Below the pieces are notes generated by a model. It had not been told where the DNA came from. It did no database searches and worked only from the letters and a program-made list of their open reading frames with translations. Made by a program: the position numbers and the translations under genes. This document shows positions 24,687 through 32,782 of a DNA stretch of 64,000 nucleotides, piece after piece. The first letter of the stretch is position 1; each line of letters begins with the position of its first letter. The DNA comes from Agromyces sp. S2-1-8 (GTDB lineage: Bacteria; Actinomycetota; Actinomycetes; Actinomycetales; Microbacteriaceae): NCBI RefSeq assembly GCF_021129215.1, contig NZ_JAJOLP010000001.1, positions 248,001 to 312,000 of the forward strand, given 5' to 3'.

Positions 24687-26921
24687 TCAGGCGGGCGCGT
24701 TCGCGGTCGGGCTCTTGTTGAGCTCGTTGAATGTCTTGCCGGCGATTGCGGCGTTGAGCTGGTCGAACGTGACGCCGCTCCATGCGGCGTTGAACTCGTC
24801 GAATGTGGGGCCGGTCGTGATGTCGGTCAGGGCGATCTCGACGATCCAGCGGGTCGGGGTGATCTTGTGCGTGAGGCCGGCGACGCGGGCGCGCTGCGCG
24901 ATGCTGCGCCGGGTGAACTCGACGTCGACGCGGTCGTAGATGTCGAGCTGGGCGGCGGCTGCGACGTTCTCTTGCGCGTTCCAGCGGATGCGAGGGATCG
25001 CGTATCGGGGTCGGGCCGTCTGGGTGAAGATCTCGCCGGCGCGCTGCAGTAGGTCGTTCTCGTGGCCGGCGCCGAGCCAGAGGCAGGTGTCGAGGCTGTC
25101 GGCTCGGGCACCCCAACGGTTCGCGGCAGTCTCGTCGACGAACGCGGCGTCGGCGTCGTCGGCGATGAAGCTGCCGGGGTTGTCGGGGTCGGCCTTGCGG
25201 CCGTGCTGCTTGAGCGTCAGCGCGGTGACGGTCGACCGGGTGTCGAACCCGGTGTCGACGTCGACGTAGTGCAGGGCGCCCGGCGTGCTCGCGTCGCTGA
25301 ACCGGGCGACGGGCTGCTGGTCGTCGAGGGCGCGGCGGAACTGGGTCACGCCGAACGCGTCGACCCACCAGCGGGCGCCGACGCTGTTGCAGGCGAGATC
25401 GAAATGATTCGCCAGCGTCGATTCGTAGACGACATCGCGCAGCCGGTAGTCGTCGGGGCGGGCGACCTCGATGACTCTGATCGAGGTCAGGGCGATCTTG
25501 AATCGGCGGGTGGCCGAGCCGGACGGCGTTGTGAAGCCGCCGGGGATCGCGAACCGGATCTGGTGGGCGGTGCCGGTGGCGACGAACTGCAAGGCGGGGA
25601 TCGCGACGTAGCCGGCACTGCTGACCGTGGCCGTTGCGCCGTTCGCGATGCCGGCGACTTCGAGGCGCCACTGGTTGACGCCGGTCATGCCGCCGACGTT
25701 CTCAAGCATTCGTCCCATCGCCTCGACGCGGTAGGTTCGCCCTGGGCGCAGCTGGGAGAACGTGCGATAGGGCGCCTGCCAGAACGGCAGGATTGCGCCC
25801 GATGTACCCACACGCTGGAACGTGTGCGTCAGCACCCCGTTCGCCTCGACGAGCGTGTTGGTAAACAGCGGGTCATCCTTGTAGCGGGACCAGCCGACGA
25901 GGCCGGCGACGGCGGGGCCGTTGTAGATGATCAGTTCGCGGTCGGCTGTCGGCGGCGCGGTCGGCGCGACAGCCGAGCCGGCGAGCCGCGTGATCCGCTC
26001 GGCCCACGGCTCGTGGCCGAGCCCGTTGCCGGCGACGGCGCCGAACCGGGGCGTGGCCGCATGCTCGGCGACCGCGTCGGCTGCAACGATCGTCGTGAAC
26101 GTGGTGAGCTTGTTCGTTTCCTTGTCGAGCACGTGGCTCTGTTGCGCGTCGGCGATCGTGGCGGTGATCAGCGGCGTGTTCGGCTCGGGCAGCATTTCGA
26201 GTCGGAAGTCAGCGACCTCGATGTCGAAATAGTTGCCGGCGACGGCGCGGTCGATCTGCACCGTCGTGCGGATCGAAAGCTGCGGGTTGCTGTCGGGCAG
26301 CACGTCGGGCGCGGTGAACTCGAACGGCGGCAGGTCGACGAACTCTGAGCCGGGCTGGAGCTGCGGTGCGCCGAGCGCGATCGGCGTGCCGTAGAGCACG
26401 GTGATCTGGAGCGGGCTTGCGAGTTCCAGCGAGCGATACCGGGCGCGCGCGGCTGCGCGGTAGCGTCGGCCGGGGATCATCGGCGGGTCGAATGCGAACA
26501 CGGCGATAGCGAGGGTCGACTGGAAGACACCCGAGCCGCCGCCGGGCATCGTGCAGCGGACTTCGTAGGCGCCGGTTCCGGGCTCGCCGGACTCGGTGAC
26601 GGTGCCGCCGCTGGACACGATGCCGGGCAGGTTTGTCCACGGCGCCCACACGAGGGACGACGCGCCGGGGCGTGCGTCGCGCATGACGACACGGCATGGC
26701 GAGTTCGGGCGCAGCGAGGCGTCGTCGGCGAGGTCGATGTCGCCGACGAGGCGGGCGGTCAGGGTGCCGACTTCCATCTTGTTCGCGGCGCCCGACCGGC
26801 CGGCGCCGCGCTTGATGTCGACGCTCGTGACGCGGTCGGCGAGCGTGCGCCATGCGCCGGCGTCGCTGTCCCACGTCTCGACGTCGAGGAACTCGACGAC
26901 GGCCTGTTCGTGAATCGTCAT
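24687..26921 (-). CDS. Minor tail / tail-tip protein
   Basis: The 744-residue protein follows the tape measure gene, with its ATG overlapping the tape measure stop (ATGA). The first 150 residues look like a tail-tip attachment fold. Two Gly/Pro-rich beta regions (about 90-220 and 300-480) have ligand-binding-domain character (IPGRRYRAAARARY, LRPGRTYRVEAMGRM). The C-terminus carries three short repeats (TFDEFN, TFDQLN, TFNELN), a pattern seen at the ends of many actinophage minor tail proteins. It is a probable receptor-contact protein. Confidence 0.78.
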   Translation of the reverse strand: MTIHEQAVVEFLDVETWDSDAGAWRTLADRVTSVDIKRGAGRSGAANKMEVGTLTARLVGDIDLADDASLRPNSPCRVVMRDARPGASSLVWAPWTNLPGIVSSGGTVTESGEPGTGAYEVRCTMPGGGSGVFQSTLAIAVFAFDPPMIPGRRYRAAARARYRSLELASPLQITVLYGTPIALGAPQLQPGSEFVDLPPFEFTAPDVLPDSNPQLSIRTTVQIDRAVAGNYFDIEVADFRLEMLPEPNTPLITATIADAQQSHVLDKETNKLTTFTTIVAADAVAEHAATPRFGAVAGNGLGHEPWAERITRLAGSAVAPTAPPTADRELIIYNGPAVAGLVGWSRYKDDPLFTNTLVEANGVLTHTFQRVGTSGAILPFWQAPYRTFSQLRPGRTYRVEAMGRMLENVGGMTGVNQWRLEVAGIANGATATVSSAGYVAIPALQFVATGTAHQIRFAIPGGFTTPSGSATRRFKIALTSIRVIEVARPDDYRLRDVVYESTLANHFDLACNSVGARWWVDAFGVTQFRRALDDQQPVARFSDASTPGALHYVDVDTGFDTRSTVTALTLKQHGRKADPDNPGSFIADDADAAFVDETAANRWGARADSLDTCLWLGAGHENDLLQRAGEIFTQTARPRYAIPRIRWNAQENVAAAAQLDIYDRVDVEFTRRSIAQRARVAGLTHKITPTRWIVEIALTDITTGPTFDEFNAAWSGVTFDQLNAAIAGKTFNELNKSPTANAPA

Positions 26922-29128
26922 CGGTTGCCTCCGTTGAACCGCTCGAACTCGTCGATTGCCTCGACGACGGCGCGGCCGACTTCGGCGTTGGGTGCGACGG
27001 CCTGCACGGTGACTTGGTACGTGTTCCCGCCGCGCCCGCCGGCGGCGCCGATGCCGGCGATGCCGACCGTCGGCGTGTACTCGGCGCTCATGACGTCGGC
27101 GACGCGGCCCATGGCCCGCTTGACGCCGGACAGCTTCGACAGGCCAATCTCGAGGCCGTCCATCGTCTGGGTGCCGATCTTGCGGAACACGCGCGACGGC
27201 GAGTGGATGCCGAGCAGGCTCTTGGCCCAGTCGATCGCGCCGTTGACGACGCCGCCGATCGCGTTCCAGACGGCGCTCGACGCGTTCCAGATGCCGTTCG
27301 CGAGACCCTGCACGAGGTTGCGGCCGAGGTTCGTGACGGTGTTCCAGAGGTTGATGACGGCGTTCCAGATCTGCGAGGGCAGGCTGCGGAAGAAGTGCAG
27401 GATGTTCTGGATGCCGTTGCTGAAGAACCCGACGACGTTGCGCATGAGCTGACTGAAGAACCCCGCGACGCTGTTGAACGCGTTCGTGAATCCCTTGCTC
27501 GCGTTCTTCGAGCCGGTGATCAGGTCGACGAACCAGCCGAGCACGCCGGCGATGACGTCGATGACGACGGTCAGCACGCCGGTCACGGCCTCGATCGCGG
27601 GCATGAGCAGTTTGAGCAGGGGCGAGATCAGGGCGAGGATCGGCTTGAGCAGCGCGGCGAACAGGCCGATGATCGGTTCGAGCGCGGCGCCGATGAGCTT
27701 GAGCAGCGGCGAGATCAGTTGCAGCACGGCCTTGATAAGCGGAAGTACGGCCGGCACGATCGGCATGAGCGCCTTGAGCACGTCGACGAGGATCTGCGCG
27801 AGCATCGTGATAACAGGCGTCAGCGCCTTGATGACGGTGCCGAGCACGCCGCCGAGGGTCGCCGCGATCTCGGTGATGATCGGCATGAGCGCCCGGAACA
27901 CGGTCGACAGTGCGGCGCCGACGATCTCGACGATCGGCATGAGCGCCGGCAGCAGCTCGGCGAATACGCCGGCGAGCTGCATGACGAGATCGGCGATGAT
28001 CGGCAGGATCGCGGACAGGTGGCCGGACAGCATCTTGACGAGCTGGCCGACGAGGTTCGCGACGATCGGCAGCACCTTCGCGAGCACGCCGCCGATGACG
28101 CCGGCGAGCTGGCCGAACGTGGCAGCGAGCTGCGGCAGGACCGGCTGGAGCGCGCGGAACACGAGGCCGAGCGGCGAGAACATCGAGGCGAGCTGCGCGA
28201 TCTGGCCGAGGTCGATGCCGCCGAGCATCGACTTGAGGTTGCCGACGAACCCGGACACCAGCGGGCCGATGCCCTGCAGCACCGGTGTCAGCTTCGCGGT
28301 GAGGCTGCCCCACATGCGTTCGGCGCCGGGCGCAATCGCCGCGGTTGCAGAGTCGACGATGCCGGTGATGCTCTGGAACGCGGTCTTGACGAGCGGCAGC
28401 GACCCGCCGATGAGGGCGGCGCCGCCGCGCGAGAACGCGGCGACCATGTTCGCCCAGGCGCCGCGCGTCGTGTTCCCCATCGCGGCGGCGGCGTTGCCGA
28501 CGGTGCCTTCGAGCACGGCCGCGAACGTCTCGGCGTCGACCTTGCCCGATGAGACCATCTTGCGCAGCTCGTCGCCGTTCACCTTGTAGTGCTCGGCAAG
28601 CTTCGTCCAGATCGGGATGCCTCGATCGGCGAGCTGGTTCAGCTCGTCGGTCTGTACCTTGCCGTTCGTCCAGACCTTGTTGAGGATCGAACCCATGTCG
28701 CCGAGGCCGACCTTTGCGAGGGCGGCGGCGTTCGCGGTCAGGGTCAGCGTCCGGGTGAGTTTCTCGCCGGGCTGGATGCCGGCCGCGACGGCGGTCGACG
28801 CGATCGTCGCGGCGTCGCCGAGACCGAACGCGGTGCCCTTGACCGACTGCAGGGCCGACTTCATGATCGCGTCGATGCTCTTGGTGTCGTGGCCGAGCCC
28901 GCCGAGCGCGGCGCGAGCATCCTCGATGTTCAGCGCACGGCTGATGCCGCCTTTCAGGGCGAGGGCGCCGACAGCGGCGCCGATGCCGGCGACGGCGCCG
29001 ACGCCGAATTTCCCGATCTTGCCGAGGGTCGAGAACAGCCCGCCGGCGTCGCGGCCGGCGTTGTCGAATCCGCGCTTGAGCGGCTTCGTATCGGCGAGTA
29101 CCGACACGATGACGGTCTGTCCGGCCAT
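26918..29128 (-). CDS. Tape measure protein
   Basis: The 736-residue protein has an N-terminal VIVSVLADTKPLKRGFDNAGRDAGG start, hydrophobic segments near 40-60, a TP901-type core (GIQPGEKLTRTLTLTANAAALAK, LNQLADRGIPIWTKLAEHYKV), then long helical repeats rich in PLLK, PIV and ALMPI. It sets tail length and takes part in DNA delivery. About 736 residues predicts a tail of roughly 110 nm (1.5 Å per residue rule). It follows the frameshifted chaperone pair. Confidence 0.92.
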   Translation of the reverse strand: MAGQTVIVSVLADTKPLKRGFDNAGRDAGGLFSTLGKIGKFGVGAVAGIGAAVGALALKGGISRALNIEDARAALGGLGHDTKSIDAIMKSALQSVKGTAFGLGDAATIASTAVAAGIQPGEKLTRTLTLTANAAALAKVGLGDMGSILNKVWTNGKVQTDELNQLADRGIPIWTKLAEHYKVNGDELRKMVSSGKVDAETFAAVLEGTVGNAAAAMGNTTRGAWANMVAAFSRGGAALIGGSLPLVKTAFQSITGIVDSATAAIAPGAERMWGSLTAKLTPVLQGIGPLVSGFVGNLKSMLGGIDLGQIAQLASMFSPLGLVFRALQPVLPQLAATFGQLAGVIGGVLAKVLPIVANLVGQLVKMLSGHLSAILPIIADLVMQLAGVFAELLPALMPIVEIVGAALSTVFRALMPIITEIAATLGGVLGTVIKALTPVITMLAQILVDVLKALMPIVPAVLPLIKAVLQLISPLLKLIGAALEPIIGLFAALLKPILALISPLLKLLMPAIEAVTGVLTVVIDVIAGVLGWFVDLITGSKNASKGFTNAFNSVAGFFSQLMRNVVGFFSNGIQNILHFFRSLPSQIWNAVINLWNTVTNLGRNLVQGLANGIWNASSAVWNAIGGVVNGAIDWAKSLLGIHSPSRVFRKIGTQTMDGLEIGLSKLSGVKRAMGRVADVMSAEYTPTVGIAGIGAAGGRGGNTYQVTVQAVAPNAEVGRAVVEAIDEFERFNGGNR

Positions 29129-29188
29129 GCTCTCCCTTTCCTCGGTGTGGGCCTCGGGGCCGGCGCGAGACAGCCGGCCCCGAGGGGT

Positions 29189-29649
29189 TCATTTCTGGTT
29201 GCGCTGGTTGTGCGCTCGGATGATTGCCTCGCGTTGCCCGAGCGTGAGCGACCAGTAGTCGGTCAGGCTCATGCCGAACGCGACGACGAACAGGGCGAGG
29301 TCGTCGTCACGCTCGCGCCTCACGCTTTTGGGGCGACCTCGAACGGCTCGACGTCGCCGGCGGTGGCGATCTCGCCGGCGGTCTCGTCGGCGGTCGACTC
29401 GTCGTCGTCGAGGCCGAGGAATTCGGCGGCCTCGGTGTAGGTCAGCGACTGGGCGTCGTTCCACGAGAACTTCGGGGTTCGACCGTTGGCGAGTTCCTCG
29501 CGGCGCTTGAAGATCAGCACGAGGGCGGCGAGCGCCTTGCCCTTGGGCGCGGTGATGTCGTCGAGTGAGCTGATGCTCTGGCCGGACAGATCCTCGATGC
29601 GGGCGACCTCGCCGAGGGTGAGGGTCGTGACGTCGATGCTGGTGCTCAT
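29189..29649 (-). CDS. Tail assembly chaperone, -1 frameshift product
   Basis: Ribosomes that slip at 29332-29326 leave the 109-residue frame after VAPK and continue in the -1 frame as SVRRERDDDLALFVV, ending AHNQRNQK at 29189. The product is about 153 residues. A G/GT-type pair just upstream of the tape measure gene is nearly universal in siphoviruses, and the minor longer form helps wrap the tape measure protein. The extension has no start codon of its own near its beginning. Confidence 0.8.
29320..29649 (-). CDS. Tail assembly chaperone, unshifted form
   Basis: The 109-residue acidic protein (MSTSIDVTTLTLGEVARIEDLSG ... EFLGLDDDESTADETAGE) lies between the connector and tape measure genes and ends 4 nt after the slippery site. 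It resembles actinophage G-type chaperones in size and acidity. The ATG at 29649 is preceded by GCGAGACAAACC with only a weak ribosome site. Confidence 0.82.
   Translation of the reverse strand: MSTSIDVTTLTLGEVARIEDLSGQSISSLDDITAPKGKALAALVLIFKRREELANGRTPKFSWNDAQSLTYTEAAEFLGLDDDESTADETAGEIATAGDVEPFEVAPKA
29326..29332 (-). promoter_or_regulatory. Programmed -1 frameshift slippery site CCCAAAA
   Basis: On the minus strand the zero frame reads GCC CCA AAA GCG TGA. The heptamer C CCA AAA is a canonical X-XXY-YYZ slippery sequence, placed two codons before the stop of the shorter chaperone. The -1 frame then stays open for about 44 codons. Confidence 0.8.
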
Positions 29650-29666
29650 GGTTTGTCTCGCTTTCG

Positions 29667-30068
29667 CTACTTCAGGTTGTTTTTGGTGAGGATTTCGCCG
29701 ATGCCGGCGTCGAGCGCGGCGAGCACGGCGCCGCGCCGGCGCTCGCGTGCCTCGTCAAGGAACGGATCGGCGACGATGTTGCGGGCCGGCCAGCCGTAGT
29801 GTCGGACGCCGGCGTAGGGCGCTCGGGCGCCGCCGGCTCGGACGACGGACTTGGTCTTGCCCCGGCCGGCTCGCAGGGTGGATGCGAGCCGGCCGGTCAG
29901 CTCGGGCGGGTTGGCGGCGTCGACGATGAGCATGCCGACCTTGTGCATGAGGTCTTTCATGTCCTGCGCGTCGGCGCCGGCCCGCTGGAGCTGTCGCATG
30001 GTGCGGCCGAGCCCGGTGACGCGCAGGCGCACGTCGCCGTTCACGATCTCGACCGCGTCGTCGGCCAT
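29667..30068 (-). CDS. HK97 gp10-like connector/tail completion protein
   Basis: The 133-residue protein has the HK97-gp10-like layout: a short beta start (VEIVNGDVRLRVTGL), a helix (MRQLQRAGADAQDMKDLMHKVG), basic RAGRGKTKSVVRAGGARAPYAGVRHYGWPARNI and a final helix. It lies after the major tail gene, whereas it is usually before it. ATG 30068 is 2 nt from the upstream stop codon. Confidence 0.7.
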   Translation of the reverse strand: MADDAVEIVNGDVRLRVTGLGRTMRQLQRAGADAQDMKDLMHKVGMLIVDAANPPELTGRLASTLRAGRGKTKSVVRAGGARAPYAGVRHYGWPARNIVADPFLDEARERRRGAVLAALDAGIGEILTKNNLK

Positions 30069-30070
30069 GG

Positions 30071-30493
30071 TCAGGCGCCGTCGTCCAGAACGGGCTCGCC
30101 GATGACGTCCCACTCGAATTCGAACGTGAACGCGCTCGTGCCGGCCTCGCCGCCGATGTCGGGCTTGGGGCCGATCTTGACGGTGCCGGTGAAGTGCGGC
30201 TGCGCGACGCTCGGAACCTCGTTGCCGTGCGGGGCGAGCGTGAACGGCACTTCCTCGCCGGTGTTGTCCCAGACGTAGCGCCAGAACGACGCGCTGTCGG
30301 TCGACTGCACGCCGGCGCCGGTGAGCTTGTAGTCGCGCGAGCCGCCGCCGGCGGCATCCTCGAACGTGGTGACGTCCGAGTCGGCTTCCTCGTTCGTGAG
30401 CAGGTACTGGGTGATGTCGCCCCAGTAGTCGACGCCGGGCGTGCCGAGCGTCAGGGCGAGTTTGGTGCCCTTGATGCGGTTGCTGCGAGCCAT
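30071..30493 (-). CDS. Major tail protein
   Basis: The 140-residue protein (MARSNRIKGTKLALTLGTPGVDYWGDITQYLLTN ... KLTGAGVQSTDSASFWRYVWDNTGEEVPFTLAPHG) is of the tail-tube type: a mostly beta protein just before the connector and chaperone genes. An AAAGGAAGGC ribosome site precedes ATG 30493. Confidence 0.82.
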   Translation of the reverse strand: MARSNRIKGTKLALTLGTPGVDYWGDITQYLLTNEEADSDVTTFEDAAGGGSRDYKLTGAGVQSTDSASFWRYVWDNTGEEVPFTLAPHGNEVPSVAQPHFTGTVKIGPKPDIGGEAGTSAFTFEFEWDVIGEPVLDDGA

Positions 30494-30507
30494 GGCTTGG
30501 CCTTCCT

Positions 30508-30885
30508 TTACTTGAGGTTGATCGAGGTTGTGACGGTGACGATCGCGGCGAGTAGGGCCGCGTTCTGGGTCTTGTAGACGAACGGTTCGTCGACGCTGTC
30601 GAGGCCGAACCCGGCCGCGATGAGCGCTTCGGCGACGGCCTCGATCCGGTCGTCGAGGCTCTTGGTCGCGACGTCGTTCGCGGCGGCTCGCTCGACGAGC
30701 TGCACGTCGAACCGGGCGGTGTAGGTGCCGACCGGGTCGTCGGGGCGGTGCTCGATGTACGGGCTGCCGGCGATGACGAGCGCGCAGGGCGGCACGAGCC
30801 GTCCGGGCAGGTGGTCGTGGGCCGGCGTGCCGGCGGCAGTCACGGCCGCGACGATCGCGGCCCGTTCGTCGTGCAGCACGCTCAT
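30508..30885 (-). CDS. Tail terminator-like protein
   Basis: The 125-residue product (MSVLHDERAAIVAAVTAAG ... ALVIAGSPYIEHRPDDPVGTYTARFDVQLV ... AIVTVTTSINL) has the alpha/beta layout of tail-terminator/minor tail proteins found between head connector and tail tube genes. ATG 30885 overlaps the adaptor stop codon (ATGA). Confidence 0.68.
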   Translation of the reverse strand: MSVLHDERAAIVAAVTAAGTPAHDHLPGRLVPPCALVIAGSPYIEHRPDDPVGTYTARFDVQLVERAAANDVATKSLDDRIEAVAEALIAAGFGLDSVDEPFVYKTQNAALLAAIVTVTTSINLK

Positions 30886-31184
30886 GCGAACCCCAGCGGC
30901 AGGTAGGGCGCGAGGATCGGCCGGCCGGCGACCATGGGGTCGCGCGGCCGGCGTACCGGCGTGCCGTCCGGGGCGGCGAACTGGGCGAGCCCGTTCGGCG
31001 CCTGCCGGCGGTGGAACAGCTCGGAGCCGACCTCAAGGGTCGCCCGGTCGACGATGTCGGCGGGCACAGTGTTCGTGCCCACGTACTGGGTGACGAGGGC
31101 GGATGCCGCGTCCCAGCACTGCGAGACGAAATCGTCGTCGGTGTCGCTGGCGCCGACGAACGCCTTGAGGTCGGCCTCGGTCAT
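30882..31184 (-). CDS. Head-tail adaptor (gp6-like connector)
   Basis: The 100-residue helical protein (MTEADLKAFVGASDTDDDFVSQCWDAASALVTQYVG) has the usual pattern of HK97 gp6-type adaptors that bind under the portal. A GTG at 31187 overlapping the capsid stop (GTGA) is an alternative start, one codon longer. Confidence 0.78.
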   Translation of the reverse strand: MTEADLKAFVGASDTDDDFVSQCWDAASALVTQYVGTNTVPADIVDRATLEVGSELFHRRQAPNGLAQFAAPDGTPVRRPRDPMVAGRPILAPYLPLGFA

Positions 31185-32782
31185 CACGGCACGTCGGGGA
31201 TGGAGCCGGCCAGGCTGATCGGCACGATCGCGGCGGGGATCTCGGTTGCGAGCGAGCCGTAGTAGTACAGGCCGAACCGCTTGGACAGGTTGACGATGTT
31301 CTCGTCGGCCAGCTCCACGATCGGGCTGTTGTACTGGCGGATCGCCTCGCCGTTGACGAACGCGGCGCCGGGCGCGGCCTGCTTGAGGTTGACGCGCACC
31401 TCGACGCTCGCGAGGTTGCCGCCGAGCGCCTTCGGGGCGATCGTGCCGACGGTGTTGACGCCGGTGCCGGTGATGCTCATGAGCGGCCGGCCGTCCGTGC
31501 TGGTGAGGCTCGCGAGGGCCTTGAACACGGTCTTGTCGGCGACGAGCGCGTCGAGCGGCAGGCCGAGATCCTGATAGATCTCGGCGGCGTCGACGATGCC
31601 GGCGACCCAGTCGACGTACTTGGTCGGGTCGGTCACGTCGACGAACTCACCGAGCGCAGCCTGCGCGGCGACGGCGGCGGCGTAGTGAGCCCGCAGCACG
31701 GTCGCCTTGCGGCGGGCCGCGCGGAGGCCGAGCGCCCGAAGGTGCAGGTTGAGCACGTTGACATTGGTCGTGCGCTCGATCTTCTGCCGGGTCAGCTCGA
31801 CGTAGCCGCCGTAGGTCTTGATGTCGGCGTGATCGACGTCGAGCACGATCTTGCCGCTCGTGAGGTCTTCGCCCTCGGCGAGCTGCTCGGCGACGTCGAC
31901 GTTGTCGGACTCCAGCACGCCGTACTCCAGCTTCATGCCCTTGCTCGGCAGCGGGGCGGTGCTGAAGATCTGGCCGAGCATGTTCGGCGCCTCGATCAGG
32001 CGGATCGTGTCACCGACATACTGCGGGGTGAGGATACCGTCAGCCGACGTGCCACCGGCATAGGCACGCTCGACGAGCTGCTCGTACTCGCGGATCGTGT
32101 CGGCGTCGCCGGTCACGATCGCGCGGAGCCACTCGCCAGCCGAGCGGGTGTCGGCGACGGGGTCGGGGTCGCGGTTCAGGCCGACCGCGAATCGGCGTTC
32201 CAGCTCCTCGACGGTGTCGCGCGTGTCGTCGACGTCGGCGCGGAGCTGCTCCAGCTCGGGATCCATGTTGTTCTCCTTCGGTTGGGTGGCGGTGGGTCGG
32301 TCGAGGGCGTGGCGCACGTCGGTCACGTCGGCGCCGTCGTAGGCGGGGAACGGCACCAGCGAGACCTCGTGCACCTGCACGCGCTTGTGCGTGACGTGCG
32401 GGATGTCGCCGGATTCGTCGACCTCGTACTGGTCGAATCGGAACCCGACCGAGTGCTTCGTGACGACGCCGTCGCGGGCGAGGGTCAGCGCGTCGTCGCC
32501 GGCGCGGGTGGCCGACACGACGGCGGTGATCTCCCAGCCGGCGTCGGTGTCGCGGTGCTTGGTGACGCGGCCGATCGGCTCGTCGTGGCGGTAGAGGTAC
32601 AGGGCGCCGTCCGAGTCCTGCACGGCGCCGCGCTCGAACTCTTCGGTGAACCAGCCGCCGATGTCGGCTCGCTGGTTCCACGGCACGGCGATGCCGGTGA
32701 TCTCGCGGCGGTCGACGTCGGCCGAGCGGATCTCCAGTTCGCGTGTGCAGTGCTCGGCCAGCAGCCGGTCAAGGTCAGGCAT
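31184..32782 (-). CDS. Fused prohead protease and major capsid protein
   Basis: The 532-residue product joins an HK97-type S78 prohead protease (about 10-165; His66 in LYRHDEPIG and Ser111 in TKHSVGFRF are the likely catalytic residues) to an acidic scaffold-like segment (about 173-240) and an HK97-fold capsid (about 245-532; TPQYVGDTIRLIEAPN, GYVELTRQKIERT). In most phages these are separate genes. A strong ribosome site inside the gene precedes in-frame Met173, so a capsid-only form may also be made. The ATG start at 32782 overlaps the portal 3' end by 8 nt. Confidence 0.93.
   Translation of the reverse strand: MPDLDRLLAEHCTRELEIRSADVDRREITGIAVPWNQRADIGGWFTEEFERGAVQDSDGALYLYRHDEPIGRVTKHRDTDAGWEITAVVSATRAGDDALTLARDGVVTKHSVGFRFDQYEVDESGDIPHVTHKRVQVHEVSLVPFPAYDGADVTDVRHALDRPTATQPKENNMDPELEQLRADVDDTRDTVEELERRFAVGLNRDPDPVADTRSAGEWLRAIVTGDADTIREYEQLVERAYAGGTSADGILTPQYVGDTIRLIEAPNMLGQIFSTAPLPSKGMKLEYGVLESDNVDVAEQLAEGEDLTSGKIVLDVDHADIKTYGGYVELTRQKIERTTNVNVLNLHLRALGLRAARRKATVLRAHYAAAVAAQAALGEFVDVTDPTKYVDWVAGIVDAAEIYQDLGLPLDALVADKTVFKALASLTSTDGRPLMSITGTGVNTVGTIAPKALGGNLASVEVRVNLKQAAPGAAFVNGEAIRQYNSPIVELADENIVNLSKRFGLYYYGSLATEIPAAIVPISLAGSIPDVP
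32264..32279 (-). promoter_or_regulatory. Internal ribosome site and start codon for a capsid-only product
   Basis: GAAGGAG (32279-32273) lies 6 nt before an in-frame ATG at 32266, in the linker between protease and scaffold/capsid. The start would yield a 360-residue protein beginning MDPELEQLRADVDD, like the delta-domain start of a free HK97-type capsid protein. It is among the best ribosome sites in the prophage. Confidence 0.65.

Noticed and set aside
24687..29192. Minus-strand frame of 1501 codons joining the tail-tip protein to a frame inside the tape measure gene
   Set aside because: The tape measure gene is clear in another frame, and the ATGA junction at 26918-26921 fixes the tail-tip start.
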